Source: Cognatishimia activa (GTDB lineage Bacteria > Pseudomonadota > Alphaproteobacteria > Rhodobacterales > Rhodobacteraceae). From it: DNA of 64,000 nt. The position numbers and the translations under genes are program-made. Location of the stretch: positions 174,066 to 238,065 of the forward strand of contig NZ_CYTO01000009.1 of the NCBI RefSeq assembly GCF_001458335.1, read 5' to 3'. Below, one piece after another: positions 19,447 through 30,445 of this stretch; position 1 is the stretch's first letter, and the number at the start of each line of letters is the position of its first letter. The notes under the pieces were generated by a model. It was not told the origin of the DNA. It searched no databases and saw nothing but the letters and a program-made list of their open reading frames with translations.

Positions 19447-22400
19447 TTACTCAGCGGCGACTGTGAGGCCTTGCAAGCTGCGCACTTCGATCTCGCCGCT
19501 TTGTTGGGCTTGGATCGCCAGCGCTGCTGCGTGGGACGCTGCTGCGGTGGTGAAGTACGGGATCTTGTCGTTCAGGGTGACAGCGCGGATATCGCGGCTG
19601 TCTTCCACGGCTTGCGCACCTTCGGTGGTGTTCATCACCAGGGCGATCTCGCCGTTTTTCAGCATGTCTACGATGTTCGGGCGGCCTTCATAGACCTTGT
19701 TGACACGCTCACAAGCCACGCCTTGCTCGGCAAGCCATGTGGATGTGCCAGACGTCGCGACCACTTCAAAGCCCATTTCGATCAGCAGCTTAGCCGCGTC
19801 AGACATGAGCGATGTTTTGTCGGAGTCTTTGATGGAGATGAAGACTTTGCCAGAGTTTGGCAGTTTCATACCCGCGCCCAATTGCGCCTTGAGGAAGGCG
19901 GTTGCGAAATCGCGGTCCCAGCCCATGACTTCACCGGTCGAACGCATCTCTGGGCCGAGGATCGTGTCCACGCCTGGGAAGCGGTTGAACGGCAGCACGG
20001 CTTCTTTCACAGAGAACCAAGGCATCATTGGGTCGGCCAAAGTCATCTGGTCTGCGATTGGCTGCGGCTGGCTGATGTCAGCGCCTTCTTTGTAAGGTGG
20101 GCGCTCTGGGAAGTTAGAGAGCGGCTCGCCTGCCATCAAACGGGCAGCAATGGATGCGATTGCACTGTCTGTTGCTTTCGCAACGAAGGGCACGGTCCGG
20201 GAGGCGCGTGGGTTCACCTCAATGAGGTAGACTTCATTGCCTTTGGTGGCGAACTGAACGTTCATCAAACCCTTCACGTGCAGCGCTTTTGCAAGCGCCA
20301 CGGTCTGGCGTTTGATCTCTTCGATCAGCTCCGCAGACAGGCTGTAAGGCGGAAGGGAACACGCAGAGTCACCGGAGTGAACACCGGCTTCTTCGATGTG
20401 TTGCATGATGCCAGCGATATGGACATTTTCACCGTCGCAAAGCGCGTCGACATCTAGCTCTGTTGCGCCATCCAAATAGCTGTCCAGCAGAACCGGGCTA
20501 TCGCCAGAGACCACAACCGCTTCAGAGATGTAGCGTTCCAGCTGCCCCATATCGCGTACGATTTCCATGGCGCGGCCACCTAGAACATAGGATGGACGAA
20601 TGACCAGCGGGAAGCCGATTTTCTCTGCGATTTCTAGAGCTTGCGCGTCCGTAGATGCAATGCCGTTATTTGGTTGCTTCAGGCCAAGTTCGTTGACCAG
20701 CGCTTGGAAACGTTCACGGTCTTCAGCGAGGTCAATTGCGTCAGGGGTGGTGCCCAAAATAGGGATACCCGCATCTTCCAATGCGTTTGCCAGTTTCAGT
20801 GGGGTCTGACCACCAAACTGAACGATCACACCGTGAAGCGTGCCGTTTTCCTGCTCAACCCGCAGGATTTCCATGACATGTTCGAATGTCAGCGGCTCAA
20901 AGTACAAGCGGTCAGATGTATCGTAGTCCGTGGACACGGTCTCTGGGTTACAGTTGACCATGATGGTCTCGTAACCCGCGTCTGCCAGTGCGAAACACGC
21001 GTGACAGCAGCAATAGTCAAACTCGATCCCTTGGCCGATCCGGTTTGGACCGCCGCCCAGAACGACCACTTTTTTGCGGTCCGATGGGCGTGCTTCGCAT
21101 TCCACTTCGCCAAAGACAGGCTTTTCATAGGTGGAGTACATGTAAGGGGTCTGCGCTTCGAATTCTGCAGCGCATGTGTCGATGCGTTTGAACACGGCGG
21201 TCACGCCAAGGTTCAGACGGGCGCGGCGGACATTGTCTTCGTCGCGACCTGTCAAAATCGCAAGGCGCGCGTCAGAGAAGCCCAGCATTTTCAGGTGGCG
21301 CAGGCCTTGTTCCTCAACAGGAAGGCCGTTTGCGCGGACCTCTGCCTCTGCATCAATGATTTCGCGAATGCGATCCAGGAACCATGGATCAAACATAGTC
21401 ACGTTCTGGATTTCCTCATTGGTCAAACCGTGGCGCATGGCTTGGGCAATCACACGCAGACGATCTGGCGTCTGCTGAGACAGCGCGCGCACAATGGCGG
21501 CTTTCTCTGGTGCGCCTTCAATATCGATTTCGTCAAAACCAGTTAGGCCACTTTCCATAGAAGACAGGGCCTTCTGCATGGATTCGTGAATGGTGCGGCC
21601 AATAGACATGGCTTCGCCCACGGATTTCATCGCGGTGGTCAGATATGGTTCCGAACCTGGGAATTTCTCAAACGCGAATTTCGGGATCTTGGTGACGACA
21701 TAGTCGATTGATGGCTCAAAGGACGCAGGCGTCACTTTCGTGATGTCATTGTCCAGCTCATCCAATGTGTAGCCAACCGCCAGTTTCGCCGCGATTTTCG
21801 CAATTGGGAAACCGGTCGCTTTGGAGGCCAAAGCGGAAGAGCGAGACACCCGAGGGTTCATCTCGATCACAACCATGCGGCCGTCTTTTGGGTTCACCGC
21901 CCATTGCACGTTAGAGCCGCCGGTTTCCACGCCGATTTCCCGCAGAACATTCACGGAATGGTTCCGCATGATCTGATATTCTTTATCGGTCAGTGTCAGA
22001 GCAGGGGCCACGGTGATGGAGTCACCGGTATGCACGCCCATCGGGTCGATGTTCTCAATCGCACAAACGATAATGGCGTTATCCGCTTTGTCGCGGACCA
22101 CTTCCATCTCGAATTCTTTCCAGCCCAGCAGGCTTTCATCCACCAGGATCTGGTTCACAGGGGAGGCGTCCATGCCGGTGCGGCAGAAGTGGATGTAATC
22201 TTCGCGGTTATAAGCCACACCACCACCGGTGCCGCCCATGGTGAAGGCCGGGCGGATGATGGCTGGCAGACCGATATCTTCCAGCTCTTCCAGTGCTAGG
22301 CGAATGCCTTCGTCCAAATCGTCTTCGCCGTTGTCTTTCTTTGGTGCCGTCACGATGGACGCACGCGGGTTTTCAATGCCCAGACGGTCCATCGCTTCGC

Positions 22401-22797
22401 GGAACAGTTTGCGATCTTCTGCCATTTCAATCGCATCACGTTTCGCGCCGATCATCTCGACTTTGAACTTGTCCAGAACGCCCATTTCCTCAAGCGCAAG
22501 CGAGGTGTTCAGACCAGTCTGGCCGCCCATTGTAGGCAGCAGCGCATCTGGGCGTTCTTTTTCGATGATCTTTGCCACCACTTCAGGGGTGATCGGCTCG
22601 ATATAGGTTGCATCCGCCAGACCCGGGTCTGTCATGATCGTCGCTGGGTTAGAGTTCACCAGAATGACGCGGTAGCCTTCTTCTTTCAGCGCTTTACACG
22701 CTTGGGCCCCGGAATAGTCAAATTCACAGGCTTGGCCGATCACAATAGGACCAGCGCCGATGATCATGATAGAGGAGATGTCGGTTCTTTTTGGCAT
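19447..22797 (-). CDS. carB: Carbamoyl-phosphate synthase large subunit
   Basis: This 1116-residue enzyme makes carbamoyl phosphate for arginine and pyrimidine synthesis, using ammonia from the CarA subunit. Two ATP-grasp halves are visible, each opening with a nucleotide-binding loop ([18 protein letters not shown] and [16 protein letters not shown]), and the C-terminal MGS-like allosteric domain starts around residue 960. The start at 22797 (MPKRTDISS) is the conserved one; nine upstream residues are unlikely to be translated. carA is not in the window. Confidence 0.98.
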   Translation of the reverse strand: MPKRTDISSIMIIGAGPIVIGQACEFDYSGAQACKALKEEGYRVILVNSNPATIMTDPGLADATYIEPITPEVVAKIIEKERPDALLPTMGGQTGLNTSLALEEMGVLDKFKVEMIGAKRDAIEMAEDRKLFREAMDRLGIENPRASIVTAPKKDNGEDDLDEGIRLALEELEDIGLPAIIRPAFTMGGTGGGVAYNREDYIHFCRTGMDASPVNQILVDESLLGWKEFEMEVVRDKADNAIIVCAIENIDPMGVHTGDSITVAPALTLTDKEYQIMRNHSVNVLREIGVETGGSNVQWAVNPKDGRMVVIEMNPRVSRSSALASKATGFPIAKIAAKLAVGYTLDELDNDITKVTPASFEPSIDYVVTKIPKFAFEKFPGSEPYLTTAMKSVGEAMSIGRTIHESMQKALSSMESGLTGFDEIDIEGAPEKAAIVRALSQQTPDRLRVIAQAMRHGLTNEEIQNVTMFDPWFLDRIREIIDAEAEVRANGLPVEEQGLRHLKMLGFSDARLAILTGRDEDNVRRARLNLGVTAVFKRIDTCAAEFEAQTPYMYSTYEKPVFGEVECEARPSDRKKVVVLGGGPNRIGQGIEFDYCCCHACFALADAGYETIMVNCNPETVSTDYDTSDRLYFEPLTFEHVMEILRVEQENGTLHGVIVQFGGQTPLKLANALEDAGIPILGTTPDAIDLAEDRERFQALVNELGLKQPNNGIASTDAQALEIAEKIGFPLVIRPSYVLGGRAMEIVRDMGQLERYISEAVVVSGDSPVLLDSYLDGATELDVDALCDGENVHIAGIMQHIEEAGVHSGDSACSLPPYSLSAELIEEIKRQTVALAKALHVKGLMNVQFATKGNEVYLIEVNPRASRTVPFVAKATDSAIASIAARLMAGEPLSNFPERPPYKEGADISQPQPIADQMTLADPMMPWFSVKEAVLPFNRFPGVDTILGPEMRSTGEVMGWDRDFATAFLKAQLGAGMKLPNSGKVFISIKDSDKTSLMSDAAKLLIEMGFEVVATSGTSTWLAEQGVACERVNKVYEGRPNIVDMLKNGEIALVMNTTEGAQAVEDSRDIRAVTLNDKIPYFTTAAASHAAALAIQAQQSGEIEVRSLQGLTVAAE

Positions 22798-23063
22798 GGC
22801 AGACCTCGGTATAGGTGGCGGCACGGGATGGGCAGCACCACCGTTTGCGCAAATTGTCGTGGGTTATACAAATCAAACGCCAAGGCGCAAGGGGATTCGA
22901 ATGGGATTCGCAAGAAACCGGCAGGTATTTCGAGCGAATGCGCAAAGCGCTCGGTTGGAGCTTAGCACATTCTTCGCAAGCATGATGGCGTGCGTCGATT
23001 TCCGGGATGTCAGAGCGTGCCATCAGCGCTATATCGGGCGGATCAGCTTAGAAAGGCGATAGG

Positions 23064-24185
23064 TTGCAGATTCGGTTTGATCAGGGCCCATTGGGGGCCG
23101 GCACATGGTTTGATGGCGCCGAGCGGTTGATCGTGGCGGACACTCCCGATCAAGTCGCAGAAGCCTTTGCGGCCATGGATCAGGCGCGAGCAGACGGCAA
23201 ATGGCTGGCGGGCTATGCAACCTATGAGCTGGGTTATGCATTGGAGCCGCGCCTTTTGCCGCGCATGCCAGAAGGCCGAGCACTGCCGCTGATTTGTTTT
23301 GGTGTCTATGATGCGCCGGGATTGAAGGCATTGGCCCATGGTTCCGCAGCGTTGACGAACCCAAAACCGCTTTGGGATGAGCCGCGTTATCAGCAAGCCT
23401 TTGATCAGGTTAACGGCTATATCGGGGCCGGGGACATCTATCAGGCAAACCTGACATTTCCGATGACAGCGGAATATAAAGGCACGTCCGAGGCGCTTTA
23501 TGCGGCTTTGAGCACGCGCCAGCCGGTCGGGCAGGGGGCAATGGTTTTGCAGGATGGTTTGCCGGACCTTCTGAGCCGCTCGCCTGAGCTGTTCTTTCGT
23601 ACAACCAGTGCAGGTGTAATCGAGACGCGGCCCATGAAGGGCACGCAGCCGCGCTCTGAAGATCCGGAAGAGGATGCAAAACGGGTCGCTTTTCTACAAG
23701 CCGACGAAAAGAATCGCGCCGAAAACCTGATGATCGTGGACTTGCTGCGAAACGATATTAGTCGCGTTGCCGAGCTTGGGTCGGTGCACGTGCCGGAACT
23801 CTTCAAAGTCGAAAGCTACGCGACCGTGCATCAGATGGTGTCTTTGGTGCGTGCTACTTTGCGCCAAGGCGTTTCGTTGGGTGACATTTTCACAGCTCTC
23901 TTCCCTTGTGGCTCGATAACTGGGGCACCTAAACTGCGGGCGATGGAGATCTTGAACGATCTAGAACCCGACGCCCGTGACATCTATTGCGGCACCATCG
24001 GCTGGGCGGCCCCAGACGGGCGCAGCGATTTTAACGTGGCGATCCGTACTTTGATGGTCAAAGATGGCAAGGCCCGCCTGAATGTGGGGGGTGGTGTTGT
24101 TTGGGACAGCACCGGCCCATCGGAATACGAGGAAGCCCTTTGGAAAGCACGCTACGCGGCAGCGTTCCAGCTGGAACGCGACTGA
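23064..24185 (+). CDS. pabB: Aminodeoxychorismate synthase component I
   Basis: The 373-residue chorismate-binding enzyme makes 4-amino-4-deoxychorismate for folate. Signatures are the MKGTQPR region near residue 190, ENLMIVDLLRNDI, PCGSITGAPK and the final GGGVVWDS. It starts with TTG at 23064, preceded by AAAGG. The short length and N-terminus, with the overlapping pabC-like gene, fit PabB better than anthranilate synthase TrpE. It overlaps the next gene by 46 bases. Confidence 0.9.
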   Translation: MQIRFDQGPLGAGTWFDGAERLIVADTPDQVAEAFAAMDQARADGKWLAGYATYELGYALEPRLLPRMPEGRALPLICFGVYDAPGLKALAHGSAALTNPKPLWDEPRYQQAFDQVNGYIGAGDIYQANLTFPMTAEYKGTSEALYAALSTRQPVGQGAMVLQDGLPDLLSRSPELFFRTTSAGVIETRPMKGTQPRSEDPEEDAKRVAFLQADEKNRAENLMIVDLLRNDISRVAELGSVHVPELFKVESYATVHQMVSLVRATLRQGVSLGDIFTALFPCGSITGAPKLRAMEILNDLEPDARDIYCGTIGWAAPDGRSDFNVAIRTLMVKDGKARLNVGGGVVWDSTGPSEYEEALWKARYAAAFQLERD

Positions 24186-24775
24186 TTGAAACCTATGGCT
24201 GGTGGCACGATACCGGGTTTAAGCGTCTAGATTTGCATCTGGCGCGGATGGAACGCTCTGCGCGCCAGTTGGGATTTGGTTTCGATGCAGCGGCCGCGCA
24301 TCAGTGCATGAAAACGCAAGGCGATGCGCCGCTGCGCTGCCGTTTGACTCTGGGCGAAGACGGGTTTGAGTTTACGGCCACGCCCATGGCAGAGAACCCG
24401 GCCTCGTGGACCGTTGCAATCGCCGATCAACGCCTTTCTTCCAACGACATCTGGCTACAACACAAAACAACGCAACGTGCGCTCTATGATGCGGCCCGCG
24501 CGAATTCGCCTGAAGGCATCGACGAGCTGATTTTTCTCAACGAAAGAAACGAGCTTTGCGAGGGTACGATTACCAACCTATTTGTGACACTCAAAGATGG
24601 GCAAATGGTGACACCGCCCATTCATTCTGGCGTCCTGCCGGGCATTTTGCGTCAAACACTGATTGAGTCAGGACAGGCGCGTGAGATGATCATCACGCGC
24701 GACCACCTCCAAACCGCTCACGCCATTCACGTTGGCAACGCCTTGCGTGGCTTGATCCCTGCAGTTCTGGCTTAA
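24140..24775 (+). CDS. pabC: Aminodeoxychorismate lyase-like class IV aminotransferase
   Basis: This protein of about 211 residues has the fold-type IV PLP pattern of PabC: LIETYGWW near the start, HLARMERSARQLGF, the lysine region near LQHKTTQRALYD, then ELIFLNERNELCEGTITNLFV and VLPGILRQTL. It releases pyruvate from aminodeoxychorismate to give p-aminobenzoate. The start is inferred as TTG at 24140, with GAGGAAG six bases upstream, inside the end of pabB. An earlier in-frame TTG at 24101 is less likely. The tight overlap suggests translational coupling. Confidence 0.85.
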   Translation: MESTLRGSVPAGTRLIETYGWWHDTGFKRLDLHLARMERSARQLGFGFDAAAAHQCMKTQGDAPLRCRLTLGEDGFEFTATPMAENPASWTVAIADQRLSSNDIWLQHKTTQRALYDAARANSPEGIDELIFLNERNELCEGTITNLFVTLKDGQMVTPPIHSGVLPGILRQTLIESGQAREMIITRDHLQTAHAIHVGNALRGLIPAVLA

Positions 24776-24831
24776 ACGAACGACGAAGGGTAGAAACCCT
24801 GCCAACACGGCGGTCAAACCTGACTTCCGGC

Positions 24832-24860
24832 TTGACTTCCGCCTCTACAAAAGGTGTATC
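24832..24860 (+). promoter_or_regulatory. Possible aspS promoter
   Basis: TTGACT (24832-24837) and TGTATC (24855-24860) with a 17-bp spacer lie about 75 bases upstream of the aspS start, after the end of pabC. The -10 is weak. Confidence 0.35.
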
Positions 24861-24937
24861 ACCCCAGACTGATTTCGCACGCCCGCAGCGTGCCCTGAGA
24901 CATGCCCGATGAAAGGCCCCGAAGAATGGCAGATACC

Positions 24938-26794
24938 ATGCATGCATACCGCAGCCACACTTGCGCGGAACTGACCAAATCCAATGTAGGCGAGACTGTG
25001 CGTCTGGCCGGCTGGGTGCACCGTGTACGCGACCACGGCGGCGTTCTCTTCATCGACCTGCGTGACCATTACGGCGTCACTCAAGTGATCGCAGATGGCG
25101 ACAGCCCGGTTTTCTCTGAGCTGGAGAAGGTCCGTTCCGAATGGTGTATCCGCATCGACGGCAATGTGCTGGCACGTGACGAAAGCCTTGTGAACCCGAA
25201 CCTGCCAACCGGTGAAGTCGAAGTCTTCATCCGTGATCTGGAAGTGCTGGGTCAGTCCGAAGAACTGCCATTGATGGTATTCGGCGATCAGGAATACCCA
25301 GAAGAAACCCGTCTGAAGTACCGCTTCCTTGATCTGCGTCGTGAGCAGATGCAGGAGAACATGAAGCTGCGCTCTGACGTTGTCATGTCCATGCGCAAAC
25401 GCATGTGGGACCTGAACTTCCGCGAATACCAAACGCCGATCATCACCGCGTCCTCCCCGGAAGGCGCGCGTGACTTCCTCGTCCCATCCCGTCTGCACCC
25501 GGGCAAATTCTACGCCCTGCCGCAGGCCCCACAGCAGTTCAAACAGCTGATGATGGTTGCGGGTTTCGACAAGTATTTCCAAATCGCGCCGTGCTTCCGC
25601 GATGAAGATCCGCGTGCGGACCGCTCTCCGACCGACTTCTACCAGCTCGACATGGAAATGAGCTTTGTAGAGCAGCAGGACGTCTTTGACACCATCGCGC
25701 CAGTTCTGGCGGGTGTGTTTGAAGAGTTTGGTGGGGGCCGCAAAGTGGACGCGCCAAATGAATGGCCGCAGATTTCCTATAAAGAAGCCGCGCTGAAATA
25801 CGGTTCTGACAAACCTGACCTGCGCAACCCGATTGAGATGCAGGTTGTTTCTGAGCACTTCGCCGGGTCCGGTTTCGCGATCTTCGCAAAACTGCTGGAA
25901 CAAGACGGCACCCAAGTGCGCGCGATCCCAGCGCCGACCGGTGGGTCTCGTAAGTTCTGCGACCGCATGAACAAGTTTGCTCAGCAGGAAGGTCTGCCGG
26001 GCATGGGCTACATCTTCTGGCGCAAGCAATCTGCGGACAGCATCGCGCAAGAGCAGGGCATCTCTGTGAAAGAGGTCAACGCGAAAATCAAAGCGGGTGA
26101 GATCATCCTGGGCGAAGAAGCGGCCGGACCACTCGCGAAAAACATCGGCCCAGAGCGTACGGAAGCGATCCGTCAGCAGCTGGGTCTGGGTGTGGGCGAT
26201 GCCGCCTTCTTCTTGGGTGGTAAACCAAAGAGCTTTGAAAAAGTTGCGGGCCGTGCCCGTGATGTGATTGGTGAAGAACTGGGCCTGATTGACAAAGACC
26301 GTTTTGCCTTTGCTTGGATCGTGGATTTCCCAATCTACGAGGCGGACGAAGAGACCGGCAAAATCGACTTTGAACACAACCCGTTCTCTATGCCGCAAGG
26401 TGGTATGGACGCACTGAATGGCGATCCGCTGGAGGTCAAAGGCTTCCAATATGACCTAGCATGTAACGGCTATGAGCTGGTGTCCGGCGCGGTTCGGAAC
26501 CACAAGCCAGAAATCATGTTCAAGGCGTTTGAAATTGCCGGTTACGGTGAAGACGAAGTGCGCAATCGTTTTGGGGCGCTTGTGAACGCGTTCCAATACG
26601 GCGCGCCGCCTCACGCAGGTTGCGCGGCAGGTGTTGACCGGATTGTCATGTTGCTGGCCGATCAGCAAAACATTCGCGAAGTCATGATGTTCCCAATGAA
26701 CCAGCGCGCAGAAGATCTGATGATGAACGCGCCGAATGATCCACAAAGCGATCAGTTGATGGAACTGGGCCTGCGAGTGATCCCACAGGATTAA
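24938..26794 (+). CDS. aspS: Aspartyl-tRNA synthetase
   Basis: The 618-residue class II synthetase charges tRNA-Asp. It has an N-terminal OB anticodon-binding domain ([19 protein letters not shown]), class II motif 2 in [22 protein letters not shown], an inserted GAD domain and motif 3 in GCAAGVDRI. The alphaproteobacterial enzyme is often non-discriminating (charging tRNA-Asn too) when asnS is absent; this cannot be judged here. The start at 24938 ([12 protein letters not shown]) follows family alignment from memory; in-frame ATGs at 24926 and 24902 remain possible. Confidence 0.95.
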   Translation: MHAYRSHTCAELTKSNVGETVRLAGWVHRVRDHGGVLFIDLRDHYGVTQVIADGDSPVFSELEKVRSEWCIRIDGNVLARDESLVNPNLPTGEVEVFIRDLEVLGQSEELPLMVFGDQEYPEETRLKYRFLDLRREQMQENMKLRSDVVMSMRKRMWDLNFREYQTPIITASSPEGARDFLVPSRLHPGKFYALPQAPQQFKQLMMVAGFDKYFQIAPCFRDEDPRADRSPTDFYQLDMEMSFVEQQDVFDTIAPVLAGVFEEFGGGRKVDAPNEWPQISYKEAALKYGSDKPDLRNPIEMQVVSEHFAGSGFAIFAKLLEQDGTQVRAIPAPTGGSRKFCDRMNKFAQQEGLPGMGYIFWRKQSADSIAQEQGISVKEVNAKIKAGEIILGEEAAGPLAKNIGPERTEAIRQQLGLGVGDAAFFLGGKPKSFEKVAGRARDVIGEELGLIDKDRFAFAWIVDFPIYEADEETGKIDFEHNPFSMPQGGMDALNGDPLEVKGFQYDLACNGYELVSGAVRNHKPEIMFKAFEIAGYGEDEVRNRFGALVNAFQYGAPPHAGCAAGVDRIVMLLADQQNIREVMMFPMNQRAEDLMMNAPNDPQSDQLMELGLRVIPQD

Positions 26795-26815
26795 GCACTC
26801 TTTGAAGACGCATAG

Positions 26816-26842
26816 AAAAAGGAGGCTTCGGCCTCCTTTTTT
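26816..26842 (+). terminator. Intrinsic terminator after aspS
   Basis: GGAGGC and GCCTCC form a stem closed by a TTCG tetraloop, with AAAAA before and TTTTTT after. It lies 21 bases beyond the aspS stop. Confidence 0.95.
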
Positions 26843-26953
26843 GTGCGGGTATCCGCCGCATGAAAATAAAAACGACGGAAGTCAAAGCCCAATGCGTTAA
26901 ACTCTGCACTCAGAACAAAAGACAGCAGACGCAGACCATAACGGCGGCCATTG

Positions 26954-28342
26954 ATGTTTGATCCGACCTTAGCAGAAATCCGGTTTGGCACCGGACTGTC
27001 CCCTAAGCTTTCTCCACCGGGCAGCGTGCGGGATCTTTTGGATGGTGTCCGGGTCAGGGACGCAATGGCACGGCGCTTCCCAATCGAGCCTTACGATGTC
27101 TTTCGCCACCGCATTCGCGCCCATATGGATGCGCAAAAAGCCTATCGGCAGAACCGAGGGAAGCCGGAAGAACAAGAACTTAATGAGGCGCGAAAACAGC
27201 TCCGCCGCAGTGCGAACAGCGCCTATGGTGACTTCTTTCGCAACGCCTTTCTCAGACGCATTCATACGGAAACCGGGTTTCGGGAAAGGCTATCCTTTTT
27301 CTGGCAAGATCATTTCACTGCCCGTGGTCGGCTGCAAGTCGCCCGCAATGCCACGGGGCCTTATGTGGAAGAGGCAATTCGCCCGAATTTGAGCGGACGG
27401 TTTGAGGATCTTTTGATCGCCGCGGTGACCCATCCGTTGATGTTGTCCTACCTTGATCAAAACCAGTCCGTTGGACCCAACAGTAGATTGGGAAAACGTT
27501 CCGCAAGACGCGGTAATGCTAAGGGGCTCAATGAAAATTTGGCGCGTGAAGTCTTGGAGCTCCACACGCTTGGGGTCGATGCGCAATACTCACAATACGA
27601 CGTTCGGGAGCTGGCCGAGCTCTTCACCGGGCTGACGTTCAAGCGTGATCTTACCTTCCAGTTCAAAGCCGCACTCGCGGAACCAGGTGCCGAAACCGTG
27701 TTGGGTAAGTCCTATGGGCCGGGCGGTGGGCTAAGGGAGGTCAAAGCTGTTTTGCGGGACCTCGCGCGCCATCCAGCGACCGCGAAACATCTCTCCAAAA
27801 AACTGGCGCTTCATTTCATTTCGGATCAACCAGATCCCGCCTTAATCGCGTCCATGGAACAGGCTTTTTTAGACAGCGATGGCGAGTTGTTGAGCGTTTA
27901 CTCTGCCATGCTCTCTCACCCAGCAAGCTGGTCGCCCAAATCGCAGAAGGTCAAGCTTCCTTTCGACTTCATGGCCAGCGCATTGCGGGCGTTGAATGTG
28001 GATGAAAAGACCCTGAAGAACACGCGAACACGCGATCTGAGAAACATTCTTTATGTGCCAATGCAGATCATGGGGCAGCCTTGGGAAGCCCCGAATGGGC
28101 CTGATGGTTGGCCGGAGGAAAACAACTACTGGATCACGCCGCAGTTTATGGCAGCCCGCTTGCAATGGGCCCTAGCTGCTCCGCAGGCGCTGCGTCAAAC
28201 GTTGCCTGATCCGCGGGACTTTGCGCGCGCAGCGTTGGGCGATCGTTTGCCCAAGGATGTAGCCTTTGCGGCAGGTGCCGCTGAGAACCGCTGGGAAGGC
28301 ATTGCTCTAGTGCTGACCTCGCCTGCGTTTCAGAAGCAATAG
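26954..28342 (+). CDS. DUF1800 protein
   Basis: The 462-residue protein matches DUF1800, widespread proteins of unknown function usually encoded next to a DUF1501 gene. Recognisable family strings include FWQDHFT near residue 115, LNENLAREVLELHTLGV, and the C-terminal MGQPWEAPNGPDGWPE. No signal peptide or transmembrane helix is evident at the N-terminus (MFDPTLAEIRFG). The start ATG at 26954 follows an in-frame TTG. The next gene begins nine bases after its stop, so the pair is an operon. Confidence 0.88.
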   Translation: MFDPTLAEIRFGTGLSPKLSPPGSVRDLLDGVRVRDAMARRFPIEPYDVFRHRIRAHMDAQKAYRQNRGKPEEQELNEARKQLRRSANSAYGDFFRNAFLRRIHTETGFRERLSFFWQDHFTARGRLQVARNATGPYVEEAIRPNLSGRFEDLLIAAVTHPLMLSYLDQNQSVGPNSRLGKRSARRGNAKGLNENLAREVLELHTLGVDAQYSQYDVRELAELFTGLTFKRDLTFQFKAALAEPGAETVLGKSYGPGGGLREVKAVLRDLARHPATAKHLSKKLALHFISDQPDPALIASMEQAFLDSDGELLSVYSAMLSHPASWSPKSQKVKLPFDFMASALRALNVDEKTLKNTRTRDLRNILYVPMQIMGQPWEAPNGPDGWPEENNYWITPQFMAARLQWALAAPQALRQTLPDPRDFARAALGDRLPKDVAFAAGAAENRWEGIALVLTSPAFQKQ

Positions 28343-28351
28343 GAGAGAACG

Positions 28352-29584
28352 ATGAGTGTGATCTTACCCCGCCGTGGTTTTCTAAAACTCTCTGCTGCAA
28401 TTGGCTGTTCTGCCGCCGCGAGCCCACTTTTGACACCCGTTAGCCTTGCGTCTGCCCCCGGTGAACGCCGACTGATCGTGATCATCCTGCGCGGGGGTAT
28501 GGATGGGTTGGATGTGTTGCGTCCAATGGGCGACCGAGATTTTGCCAGCCATCGCCCGAATTTGGCGGCGTCAGGTCGAGATGGCCTGCGTCTGACAGAG
28601 TTTCACGGCATGCACGCCGCGCTGAAAGACTTGCGCCCCCTTTGGGCTGACGGCGATTTGGCCTTTGTGCAGGCAACTTCGACACCATATCGCGACAAGC
28701 GCAGCCATTTTGATGGGCAGGACCTGCTGGAAGCGGGCACTATCGATCTTGCGCCGATGGGGCGTCGCACCGGTTGGCTCAATCGCATGCTGCCGCATTT
28801 GCCGGGGGCAGAAGAGCGCACCGCTTTTGCCTTGGGGCGCGAGGATATGCTTTTGCTGACCGGCGAAACGCCAGTGTCCAATTGGTCCCCCGAAGTCGAT
28901 TTGACGCTGAGTTCGCAGGGTCTGCGTCTGCTAGAGCTGATGATGCAAAGCGATCCTGAAATGGCGGCGAGCATGGCAGAGGCGATTGCGCTTGCCGGCT
29001 CTGATGGGGACAGCGTGACCTTTGAGATGTCAGAAGACGCCATGATGGACGAAATGATGGCTGACGCGAAAGAGGCGCGAAAAGGCAAAACCCATCTGAA
29101 AATTGCTGATTTCGCAGCAGAACAATTGCGAGGAGAAAGCCGGATCGCGTCTTTCTCTGTTGGCGGCTGGGACACACATGCCAATCAACAGCGTGCATTG
29201 AATGGCCCCTTGGAGCGGCTTAGCGAAGTGATCCTGCGCTTGAAAGATCAGCTTGGTGCGCGGGTTTGGGATCAGACTTCGGTTCTTTGTATGACTGAGT
29301 TTGGCCGGACCGTGCGTGAGAACGGAACGAAGGGCACGGATCATGGCACCGGGGGTACAATGATCATGGCGGGCGGTGCAATTCGCGGGGGCCGAATTTA
29401 TGGGGAGTGGCCGGGATTAGCCGAGGCCGATCTTTATCAGCGCCGCGATGTCATGCCGACTTCGGATGTGCGCGCCTGGGCCGCTTGGGCGATGCATGAC
29501 AGTTTTGGACTGCCGAAATCTGTCTTTGAAAATCAGGTTTTTGCCGGTCTGGACATGGGCAGCAGCCCCAATCTCTTGCTCTAG
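28352..29584 (+). CDS. DUF1501 protein with Tat signal
   Basis: The 410-residue protein belongs to the DUF1501 (alkaline-phosphatase-like fold) family. The N-terminus has a twin-arginine signal (PRRGFLKLSAA, then a hydrophobic stretch ending near LASAPG), so it should be exported folded, presumably with a bound metal. Conserved strings are RGGMDGLDVL, HFDGQDLLE, GGWDTHANQ and TEFGRTVRENGTKGTDHGTGG, rich in Asp, His and Glu as expected for a metal site. AGGAGA precedes the ATG. Its stop overlaps the convergent response-regulator stop. Confidence 0.9.
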   Translation: MSVILPRRGFLKLSAAIGCSAAASPLLTPVSLASAPGERRLIVIILRGGMDGLDVLRPMGDRDFASHRPNLAASGRDGLRLTEFHGMHAALKDLRPLWADGDLAFVQATSTPYRDKRSHFDGQDLLEAGTIDLAPMGRRTGWLNRMLPHLPGAEERTAFALGREDMLLLTGETPVSNWSPEVDLTLSSQGLRLLELMMQSDPEMAASMAEAIALAGSDGDSVTFEMSEDAMMDEMMADAKEARKGKTHLKIADFAAEQLRGESRIASFSVGGWDTHANQQRALNGPLERLSEVILRLKDQLGARVWDQTSVLCMTEFGRTVRENGTKGTDHGTGGTMIMAGGAIRGGRIYGEWPGLAEADLYQRRDVMPTSDVRAWAAWAMHDSFGLPKSVFENQVFAGLDMGSSPNLLL

Positions 29585-30291
29585 ACCACTTTTCGATCAT
29601 CCATTCGGTCCTGCATGAGCCCTGCGAGCTGTGAAACACATGAACGGTCCGACTTTCCGTCAGACAGAGTTTTTAAAACCAGATCCGATGCGCGTGCCAA
29701 TCCGTTGTCGTCAGCACTGCGCGCTACGCCTGACAGGAATTGCGCCACATAAGCCACGCTCTTTCGGTCCATACCGTCTCCTAACATGTCCGATGCGTGC
29801 GCAAGATCATCGATATAGGCGATCGGATCAGGTTTGATGTCTTGTTTCGGAACGGCTCTGGGACCGTTGGGGACGCGCTCTCTTGGAAGGTGCGACAGGA
29901 TGATGTTCTGAAACTCTGCAACGGATGTCAGCGGCTTGTCCACGAAACGATCCGCGCCTGCGGATCGTGCCGCATGGGCCAAATGCGGATCACCAGAAAT
30001 CGCAAGCAGAACGTCAACGCGCGGCGTTGCGCGATTGAGGTCGCGGATCAGATCCAAACCCGATCCATCCGGCAATCCAAGATCAATGATCGCGATGGAC
30101 GGGCGATAGACTCGCAAATGTCGGCGCGCCGAGGCCACACAGTCAGCCCGTCGAATTCGTGCACCGCTTTTCAAACAAATCAATCGAAGTGCTTCGCTCG
30201 CAAATCGGCTGTCCTCGACCGCCAACACCGTTAATCCCAACAATGGGCGCGCGGGCGTGGGGTTTGTCATGAAGGTGTTGAAATCTTCCAT
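29581..30291 (-). CDS. Orphan response regulator (receiver domain only plus helical tail)
   Basis: The 236-residue protein has an N-terminal receiver domain with the acidic pair E26/D27, phospho-acceptor D70 (IIDLGLPDGSGLDL) and K119 (VDKP). After about residue 140 there is a helical region with no DNA-binding or enzymatic motif recognised. GAGGAG lies seven bases before the ATG at 30291. No kinase gene is adjacent, so its partner is unknown. It may act by protein-protein contact, for example in a phosphorelay or in the general stress response. Confidence 0.85.
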   Translation of the reverse strand: MEDFNTFMTNPTPARPLLGLTVLAVEDSRFASEALRLICLKSGARIRRADCVASARRHLRVYRPSIAIIDLGLPDGSGLDLIRDLNRATPRVDVLLAISGDPHLAHAARSAGADRFVDKPLTSVAEFQNIILSHLPRERVPNGPRAVPKQDIKPDPIAYIDDLAHASDMLGDGMDRKSVAYVAQFLSGVARSADDNGLARASDLVLKTLSDGKSDRSCVSQLAGLMQDRMDDRKVV

Positions 30292-30445
30292 GGGTGGCTC
30301 CTCGTGACGAATGACGGGTTACGACGTCACGTTATGGGGCACATAGATAACAACTGGTTAAGCTGGCGGCGCGGATCGCTTGTCAGGGGCAGGGCGCTCC
30401 CCCATAACGAAGCCACTTAAAACGACTACGACGAAGGAGACGCCA

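Noticed and set aside
19447-22797. Leader peptide on the carB upstream region (minus strand)
   Set aside because: The region has no short ORF enriched for Arg or pyrimidine-linked signals that stood out, and no terminator-like hairpin.
22760-23062. Plus-strand ORF of 100 codons between carB and pabB
   Set aside because: It overlaps the start of carB, has no Shine-Dalgarno or homology, and ends one base before the pabB start; probably chance.
24845-26449. Long minus-strand ORF of 534 codons opposite aspS
   Set aside because: It mirrors a high-bias essential gene and has no recognised domain or ribosome site.
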